Source: UMGS1958 sp045542415 (GTDB lineage Bacteria > Bacillota > Clostridia > UBA1381). Taken from it: a stretch of DNA of 64,000 nucleotides. The first letter of the stretch is position 1. Each line of letters begins with the position of its first letter. Below are positions 43,199-52,573 of this stretch, piece by piece. Made by a program: the position numbers and the translations under genes. The notes under the pieces were generated by a model. It was not told where the DNA came from, ran no database searches, and was given only the letters and a program-made list of their open reading frames with translations. The stretch lies in assembly GCA_045542415.1 (NCBI GenBank), contig JAZQKZ010000020.1, forward strand, positions 25,616 to 89,615, read 5' to 3'.

Positions 43199-44542
43199 AT
43201 GGACAAAAACAGAGAGAAAATAGAAAAGCTTGCCGAGGATGTTCTTAGTTATTCCAAAACCTCGCTTCTGATAAATCTGCGTTTTCTGGACATGGCACTC
43301 AGTAAGCTTACGCATCATGTATGCGATGAATCAACAATGTTTACAAACGGAGAATATCTGGTATATAATCCCGTACATATTCTTAAAAACTACAAGCTTG
43401 AACAGACCTTGCCGACACATGATTTACTGCATGTAATACTGCACTGTGTTTACCGACACATGTTTGTTTCGCCCACGATAAACAGAGATGTGTGGGATCT
43501 TGCGTGTGACATAGCGGTTGAAAACGCAATGAATGAAATGGAGTTGAAAATCATTACTACAAGTCGTATAACTCCGCAGCAGAAGTTTATCGAAGAGCTG
43601 GCAAGAAGAGTGAAGCACATGAGTGCGGAAAGAATATACAGATATTTCATGGATGAGAAGATATCCGAAAAAGATGCTTCGGATATACGAGCGTTGTTCT
43701 ACGCGGATAACCATGAAATGTGGTATATGACGGGCGAGGAGATAGAAAAGCGATTCGGAATAGGCAAAAACGGCGGTAGTCAGGGTAAGGACAGTAAATC
43801 ATGGGTGGCAGGCACGGAAGCGGAATGGAAAAAGATTTCCGAAAGAATGCAGCAGGAGATAGAAAGCTTTTCAAAGCTTCCCGGTACTATAACGGGCAGT
43901 CTCGTACAGAATCTCAGGGAGGTCAACCGTGAGAAATACGATTATACGCAGTTTTTGAAGAAGTTTGCCGTTCGTGGCGAAGCAATGAAGATTAATGATG
44001 ACGAGTTTGACTATATTTTCTATACCTACGGTCTGGAGCTTTATGAAAATATGCCGCTTATAGAGCCACTTGAATATAAGGAGGTAAAGCGGATAAAGGA
44101 ATTTGTCATTGCAATAGATACATCAGCCTCGGTAGAGGGTGAGCTGGTACAGGCATTTATTCAGAAAACCTACAACATATTAAAAAGCACGGAAAGCTTT
44201 TTCTCAAAGATTAATCTGCACATAATTCAGTGTGATACGAAAATCAAGGAGGATGTGAAAATTACTTCTCAGGAGGAATTTGACGAATATATTAAGAGCA
44301 TGAAGCTTAAGGGGTTCGGGGGTACGGATTTCAGACCGGTATTTGAGCATGTGGATGCACTGATAAAGCACAAAGAGTTCACCAACCTCAAGGGACTTAT
44401 ATATTTTACCGATGGCTTCGGAGTTTTCCCTGAGAGGATGCCCGGCTATGATACAGCATTTGTATTTATAAATGACGGCGTAAACAATTATGATGTGCCG
44501 TCATGGGCAATAAAGCTGGTGCTTGAAAAAGAAGAAATCTGA
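43199..44542 (+). CDS. DUF2201-type metallopeptidase-like/VWA protein
   Basis: A 447-residue cytosolic protein. The N-terminal half fits the putative metallopeptidase domain of DUF2201 proteins, with HDLLHVILH at residues 74-82 (HDxxH in place of HExxH, so activity is uncertain). A helical middle follows. The C-terminal VWA-like domain has an intact metal site: D307, S309, S311 (IDTSASVEG), then GFGGTDFRP and YFTDGFG. Such proteins are regularly encoded with MoxR-type AAA ATPases, and one lies two genes downstream (46628). Start ATG has GAGGAAAGGATG upstream. I infer a substrate-binding partner of that ATPase. Confidence 0.83.
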   Translation: MDKNREKIEKLAEDVLSYSKTSLLINLRFLDMALSKLTHHVCDESTMFTNGEYLVYNPVHILKNYKLEQTLPTHDLLHVILHCVYRHMFVSPTINRDVWDLACDIAVENAMNEMELKIITTSRITPQQKFIEELARRVKHMSAERIYRYFMDEKISEKDASDIRALFYADNHEMWYMTGEEIEKRFGIGKNGGSQGKDSKSWVAGTEAEWKKISERMQQEIESFSKLPGTITGSLVQNLREVNREKYDYTQFLKKFAVRGEAMKINDDEFDYIFYTYGLELYENMPLIEPLEYKEVKRIKEFVIAIDTSASVEGELVQAFIQKTYNILKSTESFFSKINLHIIQCDTKIKEDVKITSQEEFDEYIKSMKLKGFGGTDFRPVFEHVDALIKHKEFTNLKGLIYFTDGFGVFPERMPGYDTAFVFINDGVNNYDVPSWAIKLVLEKEEI

Positions 44543-44564
44543 TATACACAAAGGAGGGAGTGTC

Positions 44565-46607
44565 ATGGGAAAATTTAAGGCAGAGATTAAAGAGGACGGA
44601 ACCTACAGCATCATCGAATATAGCGGTGATGAGGAGACGGTTGTCATTCCGTCCGAGATAGACGGAATAACGGTGTCGGAAATAAAGGCAAGTACATTTA
44701 GCGGCTCAAGAACAATCAGAAAAATAAAATATCCCGCTACGGTGCCAGATATAAATTATGAGGCGTTTGCAGGCTGCACTAACCTTGAAGAGATCGAAAT
44801 ACCACAGGGAGTAGAATATATATACTACGCAGCCTTTGCGGGCTGTACATCGCTGAAATCGATAGTTATTCCGCCGGGTATGAAGTATATGTCCGAGAAC
44901 ATATTTATAGGCTGCACTAATCTTGAAACAGTGACACTGCCGCCGGGAGTTGATATCAGCGGCTGGATATTTGATGGCTGTAAGCATTTCAAGGGTATAA
45001 TCGGAGATGCTGAGACTAAAAGAGAAGCATATAAATACTTTACAATCCACAGAGATTCGTCATGGAAATCGCCCGATGCGTATTTTTTAAAGGATATATG
45101 CACAAGTAATCCGCAGTTAATAAAGAATAAGAAGCAGCTGCTTGTGGCACTGATAAAGGCAGGAAACGCATCAATGCTCAGCGAGCTTATTTCTCTCGGT
45201 TTTATTTCAAACAGAAGAGTAAGAGACGATCTGATAAATACTGCAACAGCTTCGGGAAAGGCGGAGTGTCTTGCAATACTTATGGAATATAAGAACCGCA
45301 CCGCAGACCTTGAAAAAGAAGCAAGAGAGGATGAAAAGAAGCTCGAAAAAACGCTCAATATGTCTTTTGAGGATCTGATGAAGATGGAAGAGCGGGCTAT
45401 CAGAAAGCAGTGGAGCATAACGCATTTGCCCGACGGTACAATCGGACTCAGACGCTATAAGGGCGAAGAAATCTCCGTAACAATTCCGTCCATGCTGGAG
45501 GGAAAGAAGGTAACAAGAATATGTGAGTATGTATTTGGTGTATCGCGTCAAAACAGAGAAATGATCAGGGAAGTCATAATCCCCGACGGCGTACAACAAC
45601 TGGACTCATACGCATTTTCCGGATGCACAAATCTTGAAAGTGTTCAGTTGCCTGATAGTCTCAGGGTTATAGGCAATTTTGCATTTGCAAAATGTGCTTC
45701 AATCAAGGAAGCAGTGCTTCCCGACGGGCTTGTCTTGTTGGGGAGGGCGGTATTTGAGTATTGCGAGGAGCTTAAAGAAATTACATTACCCGACAGCGTG
45801 GAAATGCTCGGTGTAAGAGCCTTTGCAAACTGTAAGGCTCTCAAAAGCGTAACCCTTTCAAAGGGAATGAAGGAAATAGATAATGCTACATTTGACGGAT
45901 GTATATCGCTTGAGGAGGTCATAATTCCGGAGGGGATACAGAAAATATGTCCATGTGTATTCTATAACTGTACTTCGCTTGAAAAGCTTCATATTCCGGA
46001 AACAGTGAATAGCATTGAGGACAGTGCTTTTACGGGCTGTAAAAAGCTTAAGAGCGTTAATCTGCCGCATGGAATAAAGCAGGTTGCACCCAAGCTGTTT
46101 TACGGCTGCAGCAGTCTTGGCAAAGTATCCGTTCCGGACGGAGTAACCCTCGTGGGAGCAAGGGCTTTTTACGAATGTGAGCAGTTAAAGAGTATAGAGC
46201 TTCCGGACGGTGTGCGAGATATGGGTGAAGAGGCTTTCAGGGGCTGTACAAATCTTAGCTATGTAAAGCTTCCCGAAAATCTTAATCAGATAGCAAAAGG
46301 AATGTTTTTGCACTGTCGCTCAATAAAATTTATCGGGCTGCCCAGTAGGCTTCAATCTATATATGAGAATGCATTTCGCGGCTGCAGTGCTCTGAAAATC
46401 GTATCGATACCGAGACATGTAAGCAGAATAGGGATTTGTGCATTCGCAGAGTGTACAAGTCTTACAAGCGTGACAATTATGGCAGGTGTGCAGTATATAG
46501 GCTATGGAGCGTTTGAGGGCTCTCCGGGAGTGAAAATATGGGCACCGAACGGATCGTATGCTGCGGAGTATGCAAAGAAAGAAAATATATTATATAAAAA
46601 AATATAA
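44565..46607 (+). CDS. LRR-ankyrin-LRR protein (3 of 4)
   Basis: A 680-residue protein; ATG 44565 has AAAGGAGGGAG 5 nt before it, whereas the longer frame from 44523 overlaps the previous gene. Residues 1-150 hold about four TpLRR repeats. An ankyrin-like helical segment follows (about 175-275, LLVALIKAGNASMLSELISL, later EYKNRTADLEKEAREDEKK). A second block of about fourteen TpLRR repeats covers 325-660. The tail that is C-terminal in its paralogues is therefore internal here, which suggests fusion of two LRR genes. No signal peptide. It sits between the VWA gene and the AAA gene. Confidence 0.8.
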   Translation: MGKFKAEIKEDGTYSIIEYSGDEETVVIPSEIDGITVSEIKASTFSGSRTIRKIKYPATVPDINYEAFAGCTNLEEIEIPQGVEYIYYAAFAGCTSLKSIVIPPGMKYMSENIFIGCTNLETVTLPPGVDISGWIFDGCKHFKGIIGDAETKREAYKYFTIHRDSSWKSPDAYFLKDICTSNPQLIKNKKQLLVALIKAGNASMLSELISLGFISNRRVRDDLINTATASGKAECLAILMEYKNRTADLEKEAREDEKKLEKTLNMSFEDLMKMEERAIRKQWSITHLPDGTIGLRRYKGEEISVTIPSMLEGKKVTRICEYVFGVSRQNREMIREVIIPDGVQQLDSYAFSGCTNLESVQLPDSLRVIGNFAFAKCASIKEAVLPDGLVLLGRAVFEYCEELKEITLPDSVEMLGVRAFANCKALKSVTLSKGMKEIDNATFDGCISLEEVIIPEGIQKICPCVFYNCTSLEKLHIPETVNSIEDSAFTGCKKLKSVNLPHGIKQVAPKLFYGCSSLGKVSVPDGVTLVGARAFYECEQLKSIELPDGVRDMGEEAFRGCTNLSYVKLPENLNQIAKGMFLHCRSIKFIGLPSRLQSIYENAFRGCSALKIVSIPRHVSRIGICAFAECTSLTSVTIMAGVQYIGYGAFEGSPGVKIWAPNGSYAAEYAKKENILYKKI

Positions 46608-46627
46608 ACCAACAGGAGGAAAAGGTT

Positions 46628-48142
46628 ATGAATATTAAGGAAACAAAGGAACAGGTATCAAATGCTATAACCGCGTATCTTACAAAGGATGAATTCGGAA
46701 ACTACTGTATTCCGGTTGAACAGCAGAGACCCTTATGCCTCATTGGACCGCCGGGAGTCGGCAAGACAGCAATTATGGAGCAGGTGGCGGCGGAAAAGAA
46801 TGTGTGTCTTGTCTCATATTCGATGACACATCACACACGTCAGTCAGCTCTGGGCCTGCCGTTTATCATAAAGAAGACATACGGCGATAAGGAATACAGC
46901 GTATCGGAATATACCATGTCAGAAATTATCGCATCGGTTTATGAGGCAATGGAAAAGACAGGCGTTAAGGAGGGAATACTTTTCCTTGACGAGATAAACT
47001 GTGTGTCGGAAACACTTGCACCGGCTATGCTTCAGTTCCTGCAATACAAGGTGTTCGGAAGACATCGTGTTCCCGACGGCTGGGTCGTGGTAACGGCAGG
47101 CAATCCGCCGGAGTACAATAATTCTGTGCGAGAGTTTGACATTGTAACATGGGACAGAATGAAGAGAGTTGATGTTGAGCCGTCCTTTGATGTGTGGAAG
47201 GAATACGCTTACGCAAAGGGAGTTCATGCGTCAATCATGACATATCTTGATGTAAAAAAGGACAATTTTTACAAAATCGAAACCACAGTTGACGGCAAGA
47301 GCTTTGTAACAGCCAGAGGCTGGTCTGATTTATCCGAGATGATAAAGCTGTACGAGAAAAACGGAATTGAGGTTGATGAAAGCCTTATTGCACAGTACAT
47401 ACAGAACGCAAAGCTTGCAAAGGATTTTGCAACCTACTATGACTTATTCAACAAGTACAAGTCAGACTATCAGGTAGATAAAATTCTTGAGGGTAAGGAG
47501 TCGGAGGATATCAGAAAGCGTGCGAAATCATCTCGCTTTGACGAAAGAATTGCGTTACTCGGACTTATCCTTGATGCAGTAGCCGGAGGCTGCAAGGATA
47601 TATATGGCTCGGAGAAGGTATTAAAGGAGCTGCTTGAAGCATTGAAGAATGTAAAGCTTGCACTTGTCAAGCCGGGAGCGAATGCAGAGGCGGCACTCCG
47701 TGAGCAGATAGAAAAAGCCCAAAAGCGTATCGAGTCAGGTAAGGCGGCATCAAACCTGAGTGCGGATGATGAGCGTATGCTCAACGGACTTATTGCGGTG
47801 CTTGACGATTTCATCGGTAAGCTTGGCAAGGAGGCTCCGGCTACTGCGGCGGATGCATTTGCATTAATAAAGAATGAGTTTGACGCAAGAACAAAGTCAC
47901 TTAAGAACAAGGCTGAAAAGGTGGGCAAGCAGCTCTCAAATGCCTTTATTTTCTGCGAGGGAGTTTTTGCGGGAGGACAGGAAATTCTGATTTTCGTAAC
48001 AGAGCTTACAGTAAACTATTACTGCGCACAGTTCATAAGCCGTTACGGATGTAAGGAATACTTTGCTCACAACAAGAGCTTGCTCTTCCATGAGAGACAA
48101 AGAGAAATCATGGCAAAGCTTGAGGAGCTGAAGCTCGACTGA
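46628..48142 (+). CDS. MoxR-type AAA+ ATPase
   Basis: A 504-residue AAA+ ATPase. Walker A is GPPGVGKT (40-47), Walker B is ILFLDEINCV, followed by sensor-1 (VVVTAGNPPEYN) and an arginine-finger region (TWDRMKRVDVEP). These features and the linked VWA gene fit the MoxR class, which act as chaperones with VWA partners. The C-terminal about 220 residues are helical and charged, with no family recognised. ATG has AGGAGG upstream; gaps to both LRR neighbours are 20 and 23 nt. I infer ATP-driven remodelling of a substrate picked by the VWA protein, possibly with LRR proteins as sensors. Confidence 0.85.
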   Translation: MNIKETKEQVSNAITAYLTKDEFGNYCIPVEQQRPLCLIGPPGVGKTAIMEQVAAEKNVCLVSYSMTHHTRQSALGLPFIIKKTYGDKEYSVSEYTMSEIIASVYEAMEKTGVKEGILFLDEINCVSETLAPAMLQFLQYKVFGRHRVPDGWVVVTAGNPPEYNNSVREFDIVTWDRMKRVDVEPSFDVWKEYAYAKGVHASIMTYLDVKKDNFYKIETTVDGKSFVTARGWSDLSEMIKLYEKNGIEVDESLIAQYIQNAKLAKDFATYYDLFNKYKSDYQVDKILEGKESEDIRKRAKSSRFDERIALLGLILDAVAGGCKDIYGSEKVLKELLEALKNVKLALVKPGANAEAALREQIEKAQKRIESGKAASNLSADDERMLNGLIAVLDDFIGKLGKEAPATAADAFALIKNEFDARTKSLKNKAEKVGKQLSNAFIFCEGVFAGGQEILIFVTELTVNYYCAQFISRYGCKEYFAHNKSLLFHERQREIMAKLEELKLD

Positions 48143-48165
48143 TGCGATAAATAAGGAGGGGTATA

Positions 48166-49506
48166 ATGGGGGACTTTTTGATACGCGGCGGGATTTTAAT
48201 TGATTATTACGGCAACGGGGGCGATGTGGTTATTCCTGACGGAGTCACAAAAGTCGCCCCGATGGCGGTTCTGATAGACAGTACGATTACAGGGCTTGCA
48301 ATTCCGCACGCTGTAAAGGAAATAGGCTGGCAGTCGTTTGCACGTTGTACAAATCTGAGCTATATAAATTTCGGAGAGGGGATTACAACCATAAGCGATG
48401 ATGCTTTTTGCGAGTGTGAAAAGCTTAAAAGAGTCACAATCCCTGCCTGCGTGGAGGAGATTGGAGAAAAGGTATTCGGCTGCTGTCTATCCATGCGTGA
48501 AATTCTGGTTGATCCCAAAAATGAACGCTATGCTTCAAGAGACGGAGTTTTGTTTGATATAAAGAAAAATATATTGAAGAAATATCCGGCGGCAAATAAG
48601 AGAAAGGACTACAGTATTCCCAATGGCACAAAGGAAATAGGAGGCTCGGCATTTTACGGCTGTGCCAATCTGAGACGGGTGGTTATTCCGGAGGGTACAA
48701 AAACGGTGCGTGAGTGGGCTTTTCGCTACTGTGATGTACTTGAGGAGGTATTGATGCCCATGAGCCTCCGTACAATTGAAGCGGAGGCATTTAGCGGATG
48801 TAAGTCGCTGAAAGGCATTATGCTCCCTCATGGACTCAGAACAATCGGGAAAAAAGCGTTTGATGGCTGCACCGGTCTCAAAAAGGTGGTTATCCCCGGA
48901 AGTGTGTTGAGAATCGAAGAAGCTGCTTTTAAAAATTGCAGTGAGCTTGAAGAGGTGACGATTCTGGGGAATCCGGTAATACGAGGCTGGCCATTCTGCG
49001 GATGTGGTAAGCTCAGAAAGATACATACGTTCCTTGCTGTTAAGAAGACACTATACGGTGCCCTGACAGAAGAGGCATGTATAACGGCGGAACGGTTTGC
49101 TATTGAGAGGATTTCAATCGATACTCTGACAGACAGAATGAATTGTTGGAAATATATAACACCGGAGCTGTTTTGGGACATATATCTTCTGGAGCCGTCT
49201 GTGATGTGTGACAGGAGGAAGATACTGACAACGGTAATCGAAAATAAAAATATAGCATTGTTACATGCAATGCTTGAAGTGGATTGCATAATGTCACCAC
49301 AGCTGCGGGATGAGCTTATCGACAGTGCGGCGGCGGAGGGCAATACAGAGGTGCTGGCGATGCTTCTGGATTATAAGAACCGTACAGCCGATTTAGAAAC
49401 GGAAAGAGTAATTGAGCAGTGGAGAATAGATAAAGAGTTCGCCATGATTTTTGATGAGCTTGCGGAAACAGACAATGAAGAACAAGGAGGAAACGAAAAT
49501 GATTAA
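48166..49506 (+). CDS. Cytoplasmic BspA-type LRR protein with ankyrin-like tail (4 of 4)
   Basis: A 446-residue protein; ATG 48166 follows AAGGAGGGG. About ten TpLRR repeats lie in residues 15-290, broken at about 110-145 by a short insertion (VDPKNERYASRDGVLFDIKK) of the type seen in other BspA repeats. The C-terminus has the shared ankyrin-like tail (LLTVIENKNIALLHAMLEV, then NTEVLAMLLDYKNRTADLE). It overlaps the next gene by 8 nt (ATGATTAA), so the two proteins are probably made in fixed ratio. Confidence 0.8.
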   Translation: MGDFLIRGGILIDYYGNGGDVVIPDGVTKVAPMAVLIDSTITGLAIPHAVKEIGWQSFARCTNLSYINFGEGITTISDDAFCECEKLKRVTIPACVEEIGEKVFGCCLSMREILVDPKNERYASRDGVLFDIKKNILKKYPAANKRKDYSIPNGTKEIGGSAFYGCANLRRVVIPEGTKTVREWAFRYCDVLEEVLMPMSLRTIEAEAFSGCKSLKGIMLPHGLRTIGKKAFDGCTGLKKVVIPGSVLRIEEAAFKNCSELEEVTILGNPVIRGWPFCGCGKLRKIHTFLAVKKTLYGALTEEACITAERFAIERISIDTLTDRMNCWKYITPELFWDIYLLEPSVMCDRRKILTTVIENKNIALLHAMLEVDCIMSPQLRDELIDSAAAEGNTEVLAMLLDYKNRTADLETERVIEQWRIDKEFAMIFDELAETDNEEQGGNEND

Positions 49507-51841
49507 GAAAATCAAGATATTTTTAGCATCTTCAATCGAGGAAGAGGGAATCAAGACCAACAGGGTTGAAATAGGCGATTTTTTCAATGAGCTTAATAAT
49601 ATTTACATAGACAGTAACATTTTTTTCAAGCTGATAAAGTGCGAGGACTATGACAGCTCAATTGCAAGGGAAAGAAAACAGCAGCAGTATGACGAGGAAA
49701 TCCGTGACAGTGAGCTTGTGTTTTTCCTGTTTTTCAAAAAGGTCGGCGACTATACGAAGCATGAGTTTGAGGTGGCATTAGAGAGCTTTAAGGATGTAAA
49801 AAAGCCGAAAATCGTTACATATTTCCGTGAGGTGGAGTCCGGTGAGGAAATCAATGAAGAGGTGCGTGCATTTATGAACATGCTTGACCAAGAGCTTGGA
49901 CATTACTACGACTCATACGGAACGATAGACGCCTTAAAGCTCGGTATGCTTATGCAGATTAAGCTGATGAAGCTTGATGCATCGGTAGTAGATATACAGA
50001 ACGGCGAGGTATGCTTAAACGGCAAGGCAATTGCCAAGACGGATAATATTCCGATATTTGCAGGCAATGAGGATTTGCAGGCACTTAAGGCAAGGGTGGC
50101 AGAGCTTGACAGGGAGTATTATGCGATTCGCGAAAAATCAAGAGAAAACCCGGACGATACAGAGCTTGATGAGTGTTGCCATGAGCTGTTTGAAGAGAGA
50201 AAGAAAGCACGAGAGAAGCTTCGTGAGCTTGAAAAGAGAGTACTGGGACTTGCTGAGAGGATGACTGAGGACACAGCCTCAGACCGCCTGACATACAGGC
50301 AGAGAGAGGGCTACCGTCTGATACAAAAAGGAGACTATGACGGTGCGCTTGAGGTGTTAAGCTATGAGGAGATATGGGAGGATATCAGGCATAACGAAAA
50401 GCTTGCCGACTGTATAAATGACAGTTTTCAGGATAATGTGAATGAGCTGCTGCAGAGAATTGAGGCACTTAAAGCTAAGGATATAACAGACGGGGTGGCA
50501 GCAGAGATTGTACGCATTTACGAGGATGCAAAAACACTTGCGGACAAGCATGGTCTTGATAAGGCGTTTTTGTATGATTATGCAAGTTTTATTCGTGATC
50601 AGAAAGATTTTACGAAAGCGATTGAAATAGCAAAGCTTCTTGAATATTATTGGTCTCATCCGAATGAAAAGATTGATGAAGATAAATGGGCGAGGTTGTA
50701 TAATCTGCTTGGTGTTTTATATAGTGAAACAAAAAGCTATAAAGAAGCAGAAGAGAACTTAAAAAAGGCATTGGAGATATATGAAAGGTTAGTGGAACAG
50801 AACCAAACCGCATATGAGCCTGATTTGGCCGGTAGCTATAATAATCTTGGTGCTTTATATGCAACTATAAAAAGCTATAAAGAAGCGGAAGAGAATTATA
50901 AAAAGGCATTGGAGATATACAAAAGGTTAGTAAAGCAGAATCGATCCGCATATGAGCCTGATTTGGCAGGTAGCTATAATAATCTTGGTAATTTATATAG
51001 AGCTATAGGAAGCAATAAAGAAGCAGAAGAGAATCATAAAAGGGCATTGGAGATAAGAGAAAGGTTGGTGGAACAGAATCAATCTGCATATGAGCCTGAT
51101 TTGGCCGGTAGCTATAATAATCTTGGTGCTTTATATGCAACTATAAAAAGCTATAAAGAAGCGGAAGAGAATTATAAAAAGGCATTGGAGATATACAAAA
51201 GGTTAGTAAAGCAGAACCAAACCGCATATGAGCCTGATTTGGCAATGAGTTATAATAATCTTGGTGCTTTATATAGAGCTATAGGAAGCTATAAAGAAGC
51301 AGAAGAGAATTATAAAAAGGCATTGGAGATAAGAGAAAGGTTAGTAAAGCAGAACCAAACCACATATGAGCCTGATTTGGCAATGAGTTATAATAATCTT
51401 GGTGTTTTATATAGAGATACAGGAAGCTATAAAGAAGCAGAAGAGAATTATAAAAAGGCATTGGAGATAAGAGGAAGGTTAGTGGAACAGAACCAAACCG
51501 CATATGAGCCTGATTTGGCAAAGAGCTATCATAATCTTGGTGTTTTGTATAATAACACAGGAAGCTATAAAGAAGCAGAAGAGAATCATAAAAAGGCATT
51601 GGAGATCAGAGAAAGGTTAGTAAAGCAGAACCGGGAGGCATATGAACTGTCTTTGGCAATGAGCTATGATAGTCTTGGAGCCCTATGTTTCTATACCGGA
51701 CGCTATGAAGAATTTAAAGAAAATTTAGAAAAAGCAGCGGAAATATATGAAAGACTGAGTAAGAAATATCCGGAAGTCTATGCAGAAAAATTACAGAGTA
51801 TAAAAGAGATTTTAGAAATACTTGCAAATTCCACAACCTAA
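49499..51841 (+). CDS. TIR/DUF4062-like domain protein with TPR array
   Basis: A 780-residue protein; ATG 49499 has AAGGAGG 7 nt upstream inside the preceding gene. Residues 1-160 form a flavodoxin-like domain of the DUF4062/TIR-like kind (KIFLASSIEEEGIKTNRVEI, FFNELN, then EEIRDSELVFFLFFKKVGDY with TKHEFEVA). A helical linker with a coiled coil (about 195-270) follows. The C-terminus holds eight tetratricopeptide units of 46 residues, six nearly identical (SYNNLGALYATIKSYKEAEE). Such N-terminal domains are often effector or signalling modules in conflict systems. It is the last gene of the LRR/AAA/VWA operon. The catalytic status of the domain cannot be judged by eye. Confidence 0.78.
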   Translation: MIKKIKIFLASSIEEEGIKTNRVEIGDFFNELNNIYIDSNIFFKLIKCEDYDSSIARERKQQQYDEEIRDSELVFFLFFKKVGDYTKHEFEVALESFKDVKKPKIVTYFREVESGEEINEEVRAFMNMLDQELGHYYDSYGTIDALKLGMLMQIKLMKLDASVVDIQNGEVCLNGKAIAKTDNIPIFAGNEDLQALKARVAELDREYYAIREKSRENPDDTELDECCHELFEERKKAREKLRELEKRVLGLAERMTEDTASDRLTYRQREGYRLIQKGDYDGALEVLSYEEIWEDIRHNEKLADCINDSFQDNVNELLQRIEALKAKDITDGVAAEIVRIYEDAKTLADKHGLDKAFLYDYASFIRDQKDFTKAIEIAKLLEYYWSHPNEKIDEDKWARLYNLLGVLYSETKSYKEAEENLKKALEIYERLVEQNQTAYEPDLAGSYNNLGALYATIKSYKEAEENYKKALEIYKRLVKQNRSAYEPDLAGSYNNLGNLYRAIGSNKEAEENHKRALEIRERLVEQNQSAYEPDLAGSYNNLGALYATIKSYKEAEENYKKALEIYKRLVKQNQTAYEPDLAMSYNNLGALYRAIGSYKEAEENYKKALEIRERLVKQNQTTYEPDLAMSYNNLGVLYRDTGSYKEAEENYKKALEIRGRLVEQNQTAYEPDLAKSYHNLGVLYNNTGSYKEAEENHKKALEIRERLVKQNREAYELSLAMSYDSLGALCFYTGRYEEFKENLEKAAEIYERLSKKYPEVYAEKLQSIKEILEILANSTT
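50690..51730 (+). repeat. 138-bp tandem repeats (TPR array)
   Basis: Eight units with exact 138-bp spacing; for example the same segment recurs at 50831 and 51107, two units apart. Central units are almost identical at DNA level, including third codon positions, while the first and last have diverged. This shows recent expansion or gene conversion, and unit number may vary between strains. Confidence 0.9.
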
Positions 51842-51850
51842 CCCACCGCA

Positions 51851-51882
51851 CCCCTGCTTCACTGTTGTGAAGCAGGGGTTTT
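51851..51882. terminator. Bidirectional terminator, overlapping the spoIIR stop
   Basis: 12-bp perfect stem CCCCTGCTTCAC/GTGAAGCAGGGG (51851-51862 with 51867-51878), 4-nt loop, followed by TTTTCTCC on the plus strand. It lies between convergent genes and includes the spoIIR stop codon at 51859-51861. Confidence 0.8.
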
Positions 51883-52464
51883 CTCCATCAAAAAATTCCG
51901 CAAACCGCCGACAAGCTCGGCTATTTTAAACTTCACCTTGACATCACGGGTGATTACATCATATGTCTCCTCATCAAGGGCGGCACGCAGCTGTGAGCGT
52001 GCCGCTTCGCTCATTTTTACACCCTGCGTGTCCGCCATGCATACCGGCGGATACAGCACACACCACCAGTTTTTGCCCTTGCCGCTGCCTAACGTCACAC
52101 GCACTGTGCGGTACTCTCCGGCAGGGAGCGTCAGCTCCTTATACACACGCTTGGGGAATGCGGCGGTGCAGAACTCGCCTGCGGCAGTGTAGCTGAAATT
52201 GTTTTCTTTTAAAACCGTGTTTGCGATAGCGGCGGCTTTTTGTGCGGCTTCGTCCGGTTCGGGCAAGCCGCCGTTGCCAAGCCCGGCGATAATCCTGTCA
52301 CGGATTACAAGCTTTATTTCCTGGTCTCTTGCCGAATCACTGTCGGCCACTATATGCAGGCGGATAAGCCCGTTTTTTAAGTCGGAGGAAAGAGAAGTGT
52401 TGTATGAAGTTATTGCAAATGTGAGTGCAAGTGCGATAAGTGACGAATAGATTATGTTTTTCAT
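51859..52464 (-). CDS. spoIIR: Stage II sporulation protein R
   Basis: A 201-residue secreted signalling protein made in the forespore; in the family it triggers SpoIIGA-dependent maturation of pro-sigma-E in the mother cell. ATG at 52464 has AAGGAGTA upstream on the minus strand; a longer frame to 52635 lacks support. The N-terminus is a signal peptide or anchor (residues 1-20). The SpoIIR pattern follows: LIRLHIVADSDSARDQEIKL, then VRVTLGSGKGKNWWCVLYPP with C in the conserved place. In other spore formers the gene is sigma-F controlled; I see no certain sigma-F box here. It shows that the organism forms spores. Confidence 0.95.
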   Translation of the reverse strand: MKNIIYSSLIALALTFAITSYNTSLSSDLKNGLIRLHIVADSDSARDQEIKLVIRDRIIAGLGNGGLPEPDEAAQKAAAIANTVLKENNFSYTAAGEFCTAAFPKRVYKELTLPAGEYRTVRVTLGSGKGKNWWCVLYPPVCMADTQGVKMSEAARSQLRAALDEETYDVITRDVKVKFKIAELVGGLRNFLMEKTPASQQ

Positions 52465-52573
52465 TAAAAATACTCCTTTTTTGTCTTTATAAAAATTTTT
52501 AACCAAAATACATAAATTTAAACAGTGTTGGAAAATAATAAGGCATACAAAACAGTAAAAGAGGAGAAAAACG

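Noticed and set aside
40063..49506. Surface adhesins of the BspA type
   Set aside because: The repeats match, but all four proteins lack signal peptides and anchors and are coupled to cytosolic AAA and VWA genes.
50690..51730. CRISPR array
   Set aside because: The regular 138-bp repeats are coding TPR units without spacers; no cas genes are present and no other array was seen.
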